Shown here piece after piece: positions 1 through 6,634 of a stretch of 8,701 nt of DNA. The DNA comes from JAISST01 sp050434145 (GTDB lineage Bacteria > Fusobacteriota > Fusobacteriia > Fusobacteriales > Fusobacteriaceae): assembly GCF_050434145.1 (NCBI RefSeq), contig NZ_JBNPVX010000061.1, forward strand, positions 1 through 8,701, in the 5' to 3' direction. The first letter of the stretch is position 1; each line of letters starts with the position of its first letter. Made by a program: the position numbers and the translations under genes. The notes below the pieces were generated by a model that searched no databases, was not told the origin of the DNA, and saw only the letters and a list, made by a program, of their open reading frames with translations.

Positions 1-92
1 AGTGATATAGCAACTAATGCAATAAACACTATTGATAATCCGAGTAAAGACACTAGTATTGATTCAGAAAATATTGCTCCAATGGTTTCCAT
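1..92 (-). CDS. N-terminus of a probable OadG-family (sodium-pump decarboxylase gamma subunit) membrane protein, partial
   Basis: Only the first 30 codons are present; the gene runs off the left edge. The start is an ATG at 90-92, preceded six bases upstream by AAAGGGGG, a clear ribosome binding site. The peptide begins METIGAIFSES and continues into one hydrophobic helix rich in L, I, V, with G at residue 18 and the run IVFIALVAIS. A very short polar N-terminus followed at once by a helix with a G-x-x-IVF-x-x-L pattern is typical of OadG-like gamma subunits, which anchor and assemble biotin-dependent, Na+-exporting decarboxylases in the membrane. This is family knowledge applied to a short fragment, so another small single-span membrane protein is possible. 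It has its own promoter and a putative operator, and is likely the first gene of a minus-strand operon to the left. Confidence 0.5.
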   Translation of the reverse strand, partial: METIGAIFSESILVSLLGLSIVFIALVAIS

Positions 93-151
93 TTTCAACC
101 CCCTTTAAATTTTTATATTTTAGATTTTGTTAACCAGTTTATTCCGCATCG

Positions 152-165
152 TGGAACGCGTTTCA
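152..165. promoter_or_regulatory. Candidate operator: 14-bp palindrome just downstream of the OadG-like promoter
   Basis: TGGAACGCGTTTCA is an inverted repeat of 7-base arms with one mismatch and a perfect AACGCGTT core. It is GC-rich in a very AT-rich leader and lies about 10-23 bases downstream of the predicted transcription start, where a bound repressor would block initiation or early elongation. A second small inverted repeat, TTCC-7-GGAA (142-156), overlaps its left end. The TGGAA...TTTCA outline resembles LacI- or IclR-type operators, but the regulator cannot be assigned from sequence alone. Confidence 0.45.
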
Positions 166-180
166 TTTTCATGTAAACTT

Positions 181-209
181 ATTATAATATAATTATTTTT
201 AAAAGTCAA
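181..209 (-). promoter_or_regulatory. Sigma-70-type promoter for the OadG-like gene
   Basis: On the minus strand TTGACT (204-209) is followed by exactly 17 bases and then a perfect TATAAT (181-186). Transcription would start near 174, giving a leader of roughly 80 bases before the ATG at 92. The hexamers, the spacing and the AT-rich spacer make this one of the strongest promoters in the window. Confidence 0.8.
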
Positions 210-358
210 CATCAAAAAAGTATAAAATTAGATTCTCTTTTAACTAAATCTGAACACATGTTTCGATTTTAAATGTTTTCTTTATTTTTATGCACTAATA
301 TTAACTTCTTCTCTTGAATTATTTTATTACATTTATATAATCTTTTTTGTAATATAAA

Positions 359-393
359 ATACATCCACAATTGTGATACAACTGAAGATGCAT
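359..393 (-). terminator. Imperfect hairpin downstream of the TRAP permease, candidate terminator
   Basis: Read on the minus strand, just after the permease stop codon, ATGCATC pairs with GATGTAT (one G-U) and inside it CAGTTG pairs with CAATTG (one G-U) around a TATCA loop. The result is an almost continuous stem of about 15 pairs. On the minus strand the tail is only ATTTTATATT, while on the plus strand the hairpin is followed by six T (393-398). It may therefore act in both directions. The loop side also contains the perfect palindrome CACAATTGTG (366-375), which could instead be a protein site. Confidence 0.45.
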
Positions 394-405
394 TTTTTAT
401 ATTAT

Positions 406-2388
406 TTAAATCGGCTTTAATTTAGATTCATCTTTCTTGCTTAAAACTTTTTGTAAAAATAATGTTCCTATAAATACACATATTCCTGCTACATCTGTCC
501 AAAATGAACTGTCTATTAATAAAAATGCTCCTGCCAACATGACAAGCCTAATTATTATATTTACTTTCGTGTACAAGAACCCTTCTACTGCAGCACTTAT
601 TAAGAATACCCCAATACATGCTGTTATAGCTACTTGGACACCTTGTAAAAATGATGTATCTATTAATAATAATTGATTATTAAAAACAAACATATAAGGT
701 ATTATAAATCCTGCCAAGGCTAATTTTACTGATACAATTCCTGTCTTCATTGGATTTCCACCAGATAATCCTGCTGCTGCAAAAGACGCTAACGCAACTG
801 GTGGAGTTATATTGGCAAACATTGCAAAGTAAAAACAGAATAAGTGAGCTGCCAAATCTTTAATACCTAAAGTAACCAATGCTGGTGCTGCTATCGTAGC
901 TGTTATGATATATGATGGTATACTTGGTAATCCCATTCCTAATATCATACATGTAACCATAGTAAATACTAGAGTTAACATTAGACTCTTTCCACCTAAG
1001 GCAATTATTGCACTTGCCATATTCATTGTAAATCCAGTAAGACTACATACTCCAATAACTATTCCAACACATGCACAGGCAATCGCTACAGATACTGTCG
1101 ATTTGGCTGAAGCTATAAAAGCACCTTCTATATCTTTATAATTCATTCTTGTTTCTTTTTTAAATTGTGCCACTACTATAGTTAATAAAATTGTCAAAAA
1201 TGCACCTTTTATTACTGTGTAACCACTGAAAAATAACATATAAACTAAAAATAAAATAGGTATTGTCAAATGCCAATAAATTTTCATTGTTTCCCCTACT
1301 TTTGGTAATTGATCTTTTGGTATTCCTTCCAATTTATCTTTAGAGGCTCTCATTTGTATTTGAAATATTATTCCTAAATAATATATCAGTGCAGGTATTG
1401 CAGCAGATACTATTATAACTTTATACTTTACACCAAGTGTTTCTGCCATTATAAATGCTGCAGCTCCCATTATAGGTGGCAACAATTGTCCGCCAACAGA
1501 AGCTGTAGCTGATACTGCCCCAGCAAATTCTTTACTATAACCTGTTTTTTTCATTAAAGGAATTGTAAATGCCCCTGTTGTAACAACATTGGCAATGGCT
1601 GAACCATTAATACTCCCTAATAGTCCCGCTGCAATTACAGCAACTTTGGCTGGTCCACCTTTAGTATGCCCAGCAATTCCTATGGCTATATCATTAAAAA
1701 ATTTACCCATTCCACATTTATTCATAACTTCACCAAATACAATAAACAAGAATATATATGTAGAAGATACATTTACTGAGGTTCCATATATCCCTTCTGT
1801 ATTTGAGAAAAGATGTCCAATTAGCTTTGTCCATTTAAACCCTCTATGCAAGAATAAACCTGGTACATTGATTGGTATCATACCTTGTTTTCTTCCCATT
1901 AATGAATAAAGCATAAATACTATACCAATGATTGGTAATGCCCATCCAGTAATACGTCTTGCTGCTTCAATCACCAAAAACACCAATATTGTACCCATAA
2001 TAACATCCATTTTATTGGCGTCTCCAACCCTATCTATAATTGCTTGATAATTTTTCCACATATATATTGGAATAATCAAAGATAGAGCCATTAATATGTA
2101 ATCGTACCATGCAATTACTTTTCTACTAGATTTTTTAAATGCTGGATACATTGCAAATGACATGAACAAAATCATTCCCACATGTATAGAACGATGTTTT
2201 AGAGTCTCAGGTCTTACATAACCTGATGCATAAGCTAAATGATATAATGTCATCGCTAATGCTACATATTTGAATACCTTGGCTAACAATGGATTCACAA
2301 AATTTCTTGTTCTACTTTCTTTTTCAAATTCTTCCAAAATTGCCTGTTGTTTATCAGGATTTTCTATATTTTTTTCATCTTTAGTCAT
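406..2388 (-). CDS. TRAP transporter permease, fused 4TM (DctQ) and 12TM (DctM) subunits, TAXI type
   Basis: This 660-residue polytopic membrane protein is the secondary transporter core that works with the TAXI binding protein encoded upstream, normally driven by an ion gradient. After a charged N-terminus of about 30 residues, a small-subunit-like bundle of helices lies at roughly 35-165, followed by the large subunit. Conserved DctM features are GSINGSAIANVVTTGAF (258-274), ATASVGGQLLPPIMGAAAF (294-312), LGMGLPSIPSYIITAT (483-498) and ANITPPVALASFAAAG (525-540). Length and order match fused TAXI-type permeases, and no domain is missing. I chose the ATG at 2386-2388 because AGGTGG sits six bases upstream. 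A longer frame would need a TTG at 2413-2415, upstream of that ribosome binding site. The start overlaps the DUF1850 stop by eight bases, indicating translational coupling. The substrate is unknown; organic acids or amino acids are usual for the family. Confidence 0.93.
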   Translation of the reverse strand: MTKDEKNIENPDKQQAILEEFEKESRTRNFVNPLLAKVFKYVALAMTLYHLAYASGYVRPETLKHRSIHVGMILFMSFAMYPAFKKSSRKVIAWYDYILMALSLIIPIYMWKNYQAIIDRVGDANKMDVIMGTILVFLVIEAARRITGWALPIIGIVFMLYSLMGRKQGMIPINVPGLFLHRGFKWTKLIGHLFSNTEGIYGTSVNVSSTYIFLFIVFGEVMNKCGMGKFFNDIAIGIAGHTKGGPAKVAVIAAGLLGSINGSAIANVVTTGAFTIPLMKKTGYSKEFAGAVSATASVGGQLLPPIMGAAAFIMAETLGVKYKVIIVSAAIPALIYYLGIIFQIQMRASKDKLEGIPKDQLPKVGETMKIYWHLTIPILFLVYMLFFSGYTVIKGAFLTILLTIVVAQFKKETRMNYKDIEGAFIASAKSTVSVAIACACVGIVIGVCSLTGFTMNMASAIIALGGKSLMLTLVFTMVTCMILGMGLPSIPSYIITATIAAPALVTLGIKDLAAHLFCFYFAMFANITPPVALASFAAAGLSGGNPMKTGIVSVKLALAGFIIPYMFVFNNQLLLIDTSFLQGVQVAITACIGVFLISAAVEGFLYTKVNIIIRLVMLAGAFLLIDSSFWTDVAGICVFIGTLFLQKVLSKKDESKLKPI

Positions 2389-2902
2389 TTTCAACCACCT
2401 TTTTTGTATTTTCAACTATTAATTTTATTCTTCCTCTTTCAGGCAAATCCTTCCCTTCTATTAGTGTTTTATCATTTAATAGTATTTTTTTTAGCTGTTT
2501 TTGAGAATTTATCCAGTTAAACTCTTTAAAAATACTACCTTTTATGTTTTCCATATAAATCAATCCATTATCATATCTGTAAGTACAATCCATTTCAGCA
2601 GGAATTCCAGCTCCGAACCCGCCTATTGCAATAGTAAAAAGAACAAACTCATCATTACTATTTATCTTATAATATTCATCCCAAGCAATGTGCTCAAAAG
2701 AATGTTCCCATTGAAATATTAAAATATCGCCTTCATCTATTGGTGCTTCGCAATAGACTTCACATGATATTTGATTGGAAATCTTTAATAATCTCTCATT
2801 CCTATTTTTTATCTTACAGCCAATAATAGTCGTAATTATTAAAAATGCGACTGTAAGAAAAACACATTTCTCCCTTTTAAACAGTCGCTTTTCTTTTAGC
2901 AT
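2381..2902 (-). CDS. DUF1850 domain protein of a TAXI TRAP operon, probable membrane-anchored or lipoprotein
   Basis: The 173-residue product has a basic N-terminus, one hydrophobic segment (about 13-28) ending in IIGC with Cys29, and then an extracytoplasmic domain. The IIGC could be a lipobox; otherwise the segment is an uncleaved anchor. The DUF1850 hallmarks are visible: WEHSFEHIAWDEYY (65-78) and GGFGAGIPAEMD (94-105). From family knowledge DUF1850 genes are commonly found beside TAXI TRAP permeases, but their role is not established. A part in assembling the transporter or in substrate hand-over is only inference. The ATG at 2900-2902 is preceded by AGGAAGG about six bases upstream. The gene lies 104 bases after the binding-protein gene with no strong terminator between, and its end overlaps the permease start, so all three genes look like one operon. 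Confidence 0.85.
   Translation of the reverse strand: MLKEKRLFKREKCVFLTVAFLIITTIIGCKIKNRNERLLKISNQISCEVYCEAPIDEGDILIFQWEHSFEHIAWDEYYKINSNDEFVLFTIAIGGFGAGIPAEMDCTYRYDNGLIYMENIKGSIFKEFNWINSQKQLKKILLNDKTLIEGKDLPERGRIKLIVENTKKVVEND
2395..2400 (-). promoter_or_regulatory. Ribosome binding site that fixes the TRAP permease start
   Basis: AGGTGG lies six bases before the ATG at 2388 on the minus strand, inside the last codons of the upstream DUF1850 gene. It rules out the nine-codon longer TTG start. Confidence 0.8.
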
Positions 2903-3006
2903 AAATTTCCTTCCTAAAATAACATCTTATTTCAAGTTATATTTCATTTGTTTTTTATTCCTTAAAATTTTGCAAAGTTTTTCAAATTCAAAATTAAAGT
3001 AATATT

Positions 3007-3990
3007 TTAATTATTTGGTGTTTTAAATCCTTTTTCCTGCCAAAACTTTGCCGCTCCTGGATGCAAAGGAATTTTTACATCTTCTACCCCAAAAGATAAA
3101 TCAATATTTTTGTTAGCTGCATTATGTGAAGCTTTTATTCCAGCTATATTTTCAAATATTACTGTCAACATGTCATATACCAATTCATCTGACAATTCAT
3201 CATTTACAAGCATTATATTGTATACAAACACAGTTGGTATGTCTTCTTTATTATTGTAAGTATCTGCAGGCACTATTGTTTTAGAGAAGAAAGGATATTT
3301 TTCTACTAATTTATCGCTACCTTCACCATCTATAGGCACTACAACCATATCATAGCTTGTAGCCAATTCTAACACAGTTCCATTAGGTAAGCCCGAAGTT
3401 ACAAAGGCTGCATCACATTGACCATTCTTCATTTGGTCTATTGCTTCTCCATAAGATAGATAATCTACTTTACTATCAGCATAAGTCATCCCATAGGCTT
3501 CATAAATCATACGTGCATTTAGCTCTACTCCTGAGTTAGCTGCTCCTACCCCTACTCTTTTTCCTTTAAGATCTGCCACACTTTTAATTCCTGTGCTTTT
3601 TACAGTTACCAATTGAACATAATTTGGCCAAAGACGCATTAAGGCTTTCAACTTAGGATTAGCTTTCCCTTCATATGCACCAAAGCCTTGGTATGCTTGC
3701 ATAACTGAATCTTGCATAGCAATTGCTATTTCTGCTTCTCCTTTTGATATCATTGAAATATTTTCTGCTGATGCTCCTGTTGCTTGTGAACTTGTCTTAT
3801 AACCTGCTGACTTTAGAGCTTCTGCAAAAGCTCCACCTATTGGAAAATAAATTCCACTTGATGGTCCAGTAGCTACAGTAATAAATTCTTGATTTCTTTT
3901 AACCTCAGCATTTGCATTTTTTCCTGTTAAAAAAATAAAAACTACTAACAATGACATTAATGTAAAGGTTCCTTTAAAAATTTTCTTCAT
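3007..3990 (-). CDS. TAXI family TRAP transporter solute-binding protein
   Basis: This 327-residue exported protein should capture substrate outside the inner membrane and deliver it to the fused permease. Residues 1-28 form a signal peptide: KK near the start, a hydrophobic core, and a probable cleavage after ANA before Glu29. The mature part begins with FITVATGPSSGIYFPIGGAF (36-55), the TAXI-family signature region. It continues with AENISMISKGEAEIAIAMQD (75-94), LKGKRVGVGAANSGVELNAR (141-160) and DQMKNGQCDAAFVTSGLPNG (185-204). These show the usual order of a two-lobed periplasmic binding fold, and the length is normal for the family. The ATG at 3988-3990 has GGAGGAG close upstream. It is the first gene of the TRAP operon and has a strong promoter with paired operator-like sites. 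The ligand is not predictable from sequence; family members have been linked to dicarboxylates and amino acids. Confidence 0.93.
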   Translation of the reverse strand: MKKIFKGTFTLMSLLVVFIFLTGKNANAEVKRNQEFITVATGPSSGIYFPIGGAFAEALKSAGYKTSSQATGASAENISMISKGEAEIAIAMQDSVMQAYQGFGAYEGKANPKLKALMRLWPNYVQLVTVKSTGIKSVADLKGKRVGVGAANSGVELNARMIYEAYGMTYADSKVDYLSYGEAIDQMKNGQCDAAFVTSGLPNGTVLELATSYDMVVVPIDGEGSDKLVEKYPFFSKTIVPADTYNNKEDIPTVFVYNIMLVNDELSDELVYDMLTVIFENIAGIKASHNAANKNIDLSFGVEDVKIPLHPGAAKFWQEKGFKTPNN

Positions 3991-4063
3991 CTTCTCCTCC
4001 TACTACTCTTTTTTCAGTGTTCCATGCTCTTTTTCAGGCAATTAAGAACTCTTTTAATGCATT

Positions 4064-4073
4064 TAGTATACAA
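4064..4073. promoter_or_regulatory. Candidate operator A overlapping the TRAP -10 box
   Basis: TAGTATACAA matches the palindrome TTGTATACAA at nine of ten positions and covers the -10 hexamer of the TRAP promoter. Sites of this shape are often bound by GntR-family (FadR/FCD-type) regulators. That assignment is inference; the sequence match and position are observed. Confidence 0.45.
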
Positions 4074-4093
4074 CATGTTTTTTATTATGTCAA
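4065..4093 (-). promoter_or_regulatory. Sigma-70-type promoter of the TAXI TRAP operon
   Basis: On the minus strand a perfect TTGACA (4088-4093) is followed by 17 bases and TATACT (4065-4070). Transcription should start near 4058, giving a leader of about 68 bases before the ATG at 3990. No riboswitch-like fold is obvious in that leader. Confidence 0.82.
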
Positions 4094-4094
4094 C

Positions 4095-4110
4095 TGTATA
4101 TTGTATACAT
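4095..4110. promoter_or_regulatory. Candidate operator B next to the TRAP -35 box
   Basis: TTGTATACAT (4101-4110) is a second nine-of-ten match to TTGTATACAA, centred 37 bases from operator A. It lies inside a perfect inverted repeat, TGTATA-TTG-TATACA (4095-4109), that ends one base short of the -35 hexamer. The two sites bracket the promoter and could bind the same dimer twice. Confidence 0.45.
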
Positions 4111-4212
4111 ATTTTACATATATATAATTAATAATTTATTTTTAATCTTAAAACTATACAAAATTAATTACATTTAAATTATTTTATTTACTATTTATAA
4201 AAATATTTTATA

Positions 4213-4241
4213 TTGAGCTCTGTTTTTATTGGATATTATAT
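4213..4241 (+). promoter_or_regulatory. Weak candidate promoter for the AmmeMemoRadiSam operon
   Basis: TTGAGC (4213-4218), 17 bases, then TTATAT (4236-4241) is the best-spaced pair before the gene at 4284. A perfect TATAAT at 4249-4254 is an alternative -10, but its -35 (TTATTG, 4226-4231) is poor. The whole stretch from 4110 to 4212 is extremely AT-rich and could serve as an UP element for either divergent promoter. Confidence 0.35.
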
Positions 4242-4283
4242 GGTATATTATAATTAATTTAGTTTATTCATTAGGAGGCATTT

Positions 4284-5669
4284 ATGGGAGTTATTGGAGC
4301 TTTTGTTGTTCCTCATCCACCAGCAATTTTAAATGAGGTCAGTCATGGAAGAGAACAAGAAATACAAAATACAATTAATGGAATGGAATTAATATCATAT
4401 AAGATAGCTGAGCTAAAACCTGATACTATAGTTATTGTATCACCACATTCAGCCCTATACAGAGACTATTTTCACATTTCACCAGGTAAAAAAGCAATAG
4501 GAAATTTATTACAGTTTGGTGTAACTAGTTATTCAATGGAAGTTGAATATGACGAATCTTTTGCAGAGGCATTATCTCTTATTGCTAAAAATAATAATGT
4601 CCCTGCAGGTACTTTAGGTGAACAGAATCCAAATCTTGATCATGGAACTCTTGTTCCTTTAGATTTTATTAATAAAAAATATAAAAACTATAAATTAGTA
4701 AGAATTGGCCCATCTGGGCTATCTTCATTGGCACACTATAATTTGGGGAAGGCCATTGTAAATGCATCACTTATGCTAAATCGTAAGATCGTTTTTATTG
4801 CAAGTGGAGATTTATCTCATAAATTAAAAGTTGATGGCCCATATGGCTTTGCTAAAGAAGGTCCAGAATTTGATAAAGAAATAGTTGATACATTAAAAAG
4901 TGGAAATTTTTATAATCTTTTGACATTTAAAGATGACTTTTGTCAAAAAGCTGCTGAATGTGGTCTAAAATCTTTTCAGGTAATGGCTGGTGTATTAGAT
5001 GGAATTTCTGTAAAACCTACTCTTCTTTCATATGAAGGTCCTTTTGGAGTAGGATATGGTGTGGTATCTTATGATATCCTCGGAAGTGACAATTCTAGAA
5101 AATTTGATATTATATACAAAAAAAATCTTTTAAAAGAAGAATTGGATACCAATAATAATATGGACCCACATGTAAGATTGGCCAAAGCAAGTCTTGAGTG
5201 CTATATTAAAACTGGTACTGTATTAGAATTACCTAACAATCTTCCAAAAGAAATTACAAATGTCAAGGCTGGAACATTTGTTTCGTTAAAAAAAGATGGA
5301 GTATTAAGAGGATGTATTGGTACTATTTTACCTACTGAAAGCTCCATTGGAAAGGAAATAATAAGGAATGCTATTCTTGCTGGATGTAGAGATCAAAGAT
5401 TTAGCCCTGTCTTGGAAAGTGAATTGAAAGATTTAGAATATAGTGTGGATGTATTAGGTTTTCCTGAAAATATCCATGATAAAAATCAATTGGATGTAAA
5501 AAAATATGGTGTCATCATTACTAGTGGTGAAAAACGTGGTTTACTTCTTCCTAATCTTGACGGAATTGATAATATTGATACACAAATTTCAATTGCAAAA
5601 GAAAAGGCTGGAATTGGAAAAGAAGAACCTTTTACAATGGAAAGATTTCAGGTGGTACGGTATTTATGA
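4284..5669 (+). CDS. amrA: AmmeMemoRadiSam system proteins B and A fused: MEMO-like (LigB/extradiol dioxygenase fold) plus AMMECR1 domain
   Basis: This 461-residue cytosolic protein joins two partners of the AmmeMemoRadiSam system. The MEMO-like part spans about 1-268 and has the fold of class III extradiol dioxygenases. His11 (PHPP), His55 (SPHS), His179 (SGDLSH) and Cys226 (ECG) sit where MEMO proteins carry their metal or active-site residues, and LDHGTLVPL (118-126) is also conserved. After a linker (about 270-292), the AMMECR1 domain (about 293-461) shows its signature LRGCIG (341-346), followed by AGCRDQRFSPV (366-376). AGGAGG lies just upstream of the ATG. The stop overlaps the AmrS start as ATGA, so the two proteins are probably made together. 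The trio is thought to act in a shared modification or redox reaction, but no substrate is established. The gene symbol follows the A-protein family; amrB would describe the first domain. Confidence 0.92.
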   Translation: MGVIGAFVVPHPPAILNEVSHGREQEIQNTINGMELISYKIAELKPDTIVIVSPHSALYRDYFHISPGKKAIGNLLQFGVTSYSMEVEYDESFAEALSLIAKNNNVPAGTLGEQNPNLDHGTLVPLDFINKKYKNYKLVRIGPSGLSSLAHYNLGKAIVNASLMLNRKIVFIASGDLSHKLKVDGPYGFAKEGPEFDKEIVDTLKSGNFYNLLTFKDDFCQKAAECGLKSFQVMAGVLDGISVKPTLLSYEGPFGVGYGVVSYDILGSDNSRKFDIIYKKNLLKEELDTNNNMDPHVRLAKASLECYIKTGTVLELPNNLPKEITNVKAGTFVSLKKDGVLRGCIGTILPTESSIGKEIIRNAILAGCRDQRFSPVLESELKDLEYSVDVLGFPENIHDKNQLDVKKYGVIITSGEKRGLLLPNLDGIDNIDTQISIAKEKAGIGKEEPFTMERFQVVRYL

Positions 5670-6493
5670 TGGTCTCTTGCAATTTATGTCCCAGACATTG
5701 TAATCTAGATAATGGTCAAATAGGCTTCTGTAGAGGACGAGCAAATCTCAATGACAAAATTATTTGTGTTAACTATGGAAAAATTACATCTATTGCTTTG
5801 GATCCTATTGAAAAAAAACCGCTTCGGAATTTTCATGCTGGAAAGACTATTCTCTCAATAGGAAGTTATGGATGCAATTTCAGATGTGGATTTTGCCAAA
5901 ATTATGCTATTGCACACTCTAGTGAATCACAAGTAAAATATTCTTTTATTTCTCCTGAGCTACTTATAAACAGAGCTATTGAACTAAAAAAACACAATAA
6001 CATTGGAATAGCTTATACTTATAATGAACCTCTTATTGGTTATGAATATATTATGGATTGCGTAAAATTAGCTCATAAACATGGTCTTAAGAATATTTTA
6101 GTTACTAATGGATATATTTGTGAAGAATACTTTAAGGTATTATTACCTTTTATTGATGCATTCAATATTGACCTCAAAGGTTTTAATGATCATTTTTACA
6201 AAATGATAGGAGGTGATCTTAATACTGTGAAAAAAAATATTACACTTGCTAGTGAAAGAACTCATGTGGAATTAACTACACTTATTATCCCAGAATTAAA
6301 TGATTCACCTGAAGAAATTGAAAAAGAAGCAAAATGGATTGCTTCTATTAATAAAAATATTCCTTTGCATATAAGTCGTTTTTTTCCATGCTATAAGATG
6401 ACTAATATTTCTTCAACATCCATAGAAAAAGTATTTTCATTAGCTCGCATAGCATCAAAATATTTAAATTATGTATATATTGGTAACTGTTAA
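5666..6493 (+). CDS. amrS: AmmeMemoRadiSam system radical SAM enzyme AmrS, short C-terminus
   Basis: The 275-residue protein has the radical SAM motif CNFRCGFC (Cys70, Cys74, Cys77) for a [4Fe-4S] cluster that cleaves S-adenosylmethionine. Before it lies an N-terminal Cys4 motif, CNLCPRHC...C (Cys5, 8, 12, 22), typical of this family and probably binding a metal or second cluster. Further family-like stretches are DPIEKKPLRNFHAG (46-59), AYTYNEPLIGYEY, LVTNGY, DLKGFND and HISRFFPCYKM. It resembles pyruvate formate-lyase activating enzymes but is set apart by the neighbouring MEMO-AMMECR1 gene. It starts within the ATGA overlap with that gene, with AGGTGG about ten bases upstream, so translation is coupled. 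The protein stops right after YVYIGNC. Many relatives continue for some tens of residues into a CxxC-containing ribbon, which is absent here. The target of the radical chemistry is unknown. Confidence 0.92.
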   Translation: MMVSCNLCPRHCNLDNGQIGFCRGRANLNDKIICVNYGKITSIALDPIEKKPLRNFHAGKTILSIGSYGCNFRCGFCQNYAIAHSSESQVKYSFISPELLINRAIELKKHNNIGIAYTYNEPLIGYEYIMDCVKLAHKHGLKNILVTNGYICEEYFKVLLPFIDAFNIDLKGFNDHFYKMIGGDLNTVKKNITLASERTHVELTTLIIPELNDSPEEIEKEAKWIASINKNIPLHISRFFPCYKMTNISSTSIEKVFSLARIASKYLNYVYIGNC

Positions 6494-6507
6494 TTTATTC
6501 ATCTTTT

Positions 6508-6533
6508 ACAAATTTTGATACTTAAAATTTTGT
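6508..6533 (+). terminator. AT-only hairpin after amrS, weak candidate terminator
   Basis: ACAAATTTT pairs with AAAATTTTGT (nine pairs with one bulged T) around a seven-base loop, 14 bases after the amrS stop. It contains almost no GC pairs and no run of T follows, so termination here would be inefficient at best. Confidence 0.3.
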
Positions 6534-6576
6534 TAATTATTTATGAAAAAACTATTTATTTTTATGAGACATTTTC

Positions 6577-6605
6577 AAGACACATTTACATGATAAATTT
6601 ATACT
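6577..6605 (+). promoter_or_regulatory. Promoter of the Spy/CpxP-like gene
   Basis: AAGACA (6577-6582), 17 bases, then TATACT (6600-6605). The -10 is good and the -35 matches at four of six positions. The start point would be near 6612, giving a leader of about 23 bases with AAGGAG at 6618-6623, eleven bases before the ATG. Confidence 0.6.
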
Positions 6606-6634
6606 AATCAAAGAAATAAGGAGTTGATTTAAAA

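Larger units (their letters stand above)
93..405. other. Gene-free stretch between the OadG-like gene and the TRAP permease
   Basis: These 313 bases hold the ribosome binding site, leader, operator and promoter of the OadG-like gene (about 93-209) and a hairpin near 359-393. Between about 210 and 358 the DNA is strongly AT-rich. I see no ORF, RNA gene or repeat there. Confidence 0.7.

Noticed and set aside
437..1909. Several plus-strand ORFs opposite the TRAP permease
   Set aside because: They are shadows of a clearly coding minus-strand gene, lack ribosome binding sites and encode no recognisable motifs.
2389..2415. Nine-codon longer start of the TRAP permease at a TTG
   Set aside because: AGGTGG lies six bases before the ATG at 2388 and inside this extension. 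The TTG has no ribosome binding site of its own.
2966..2995. AATTTTG/CAAAATT hairpin between the TAXI binding protein and DUF1850 genes
   Set aside because: The stem has seven pairs with a single GC pair, a 16-base loop and no T tract. It is not a credible terminator and is expected by chance in such AT-rich DNA.
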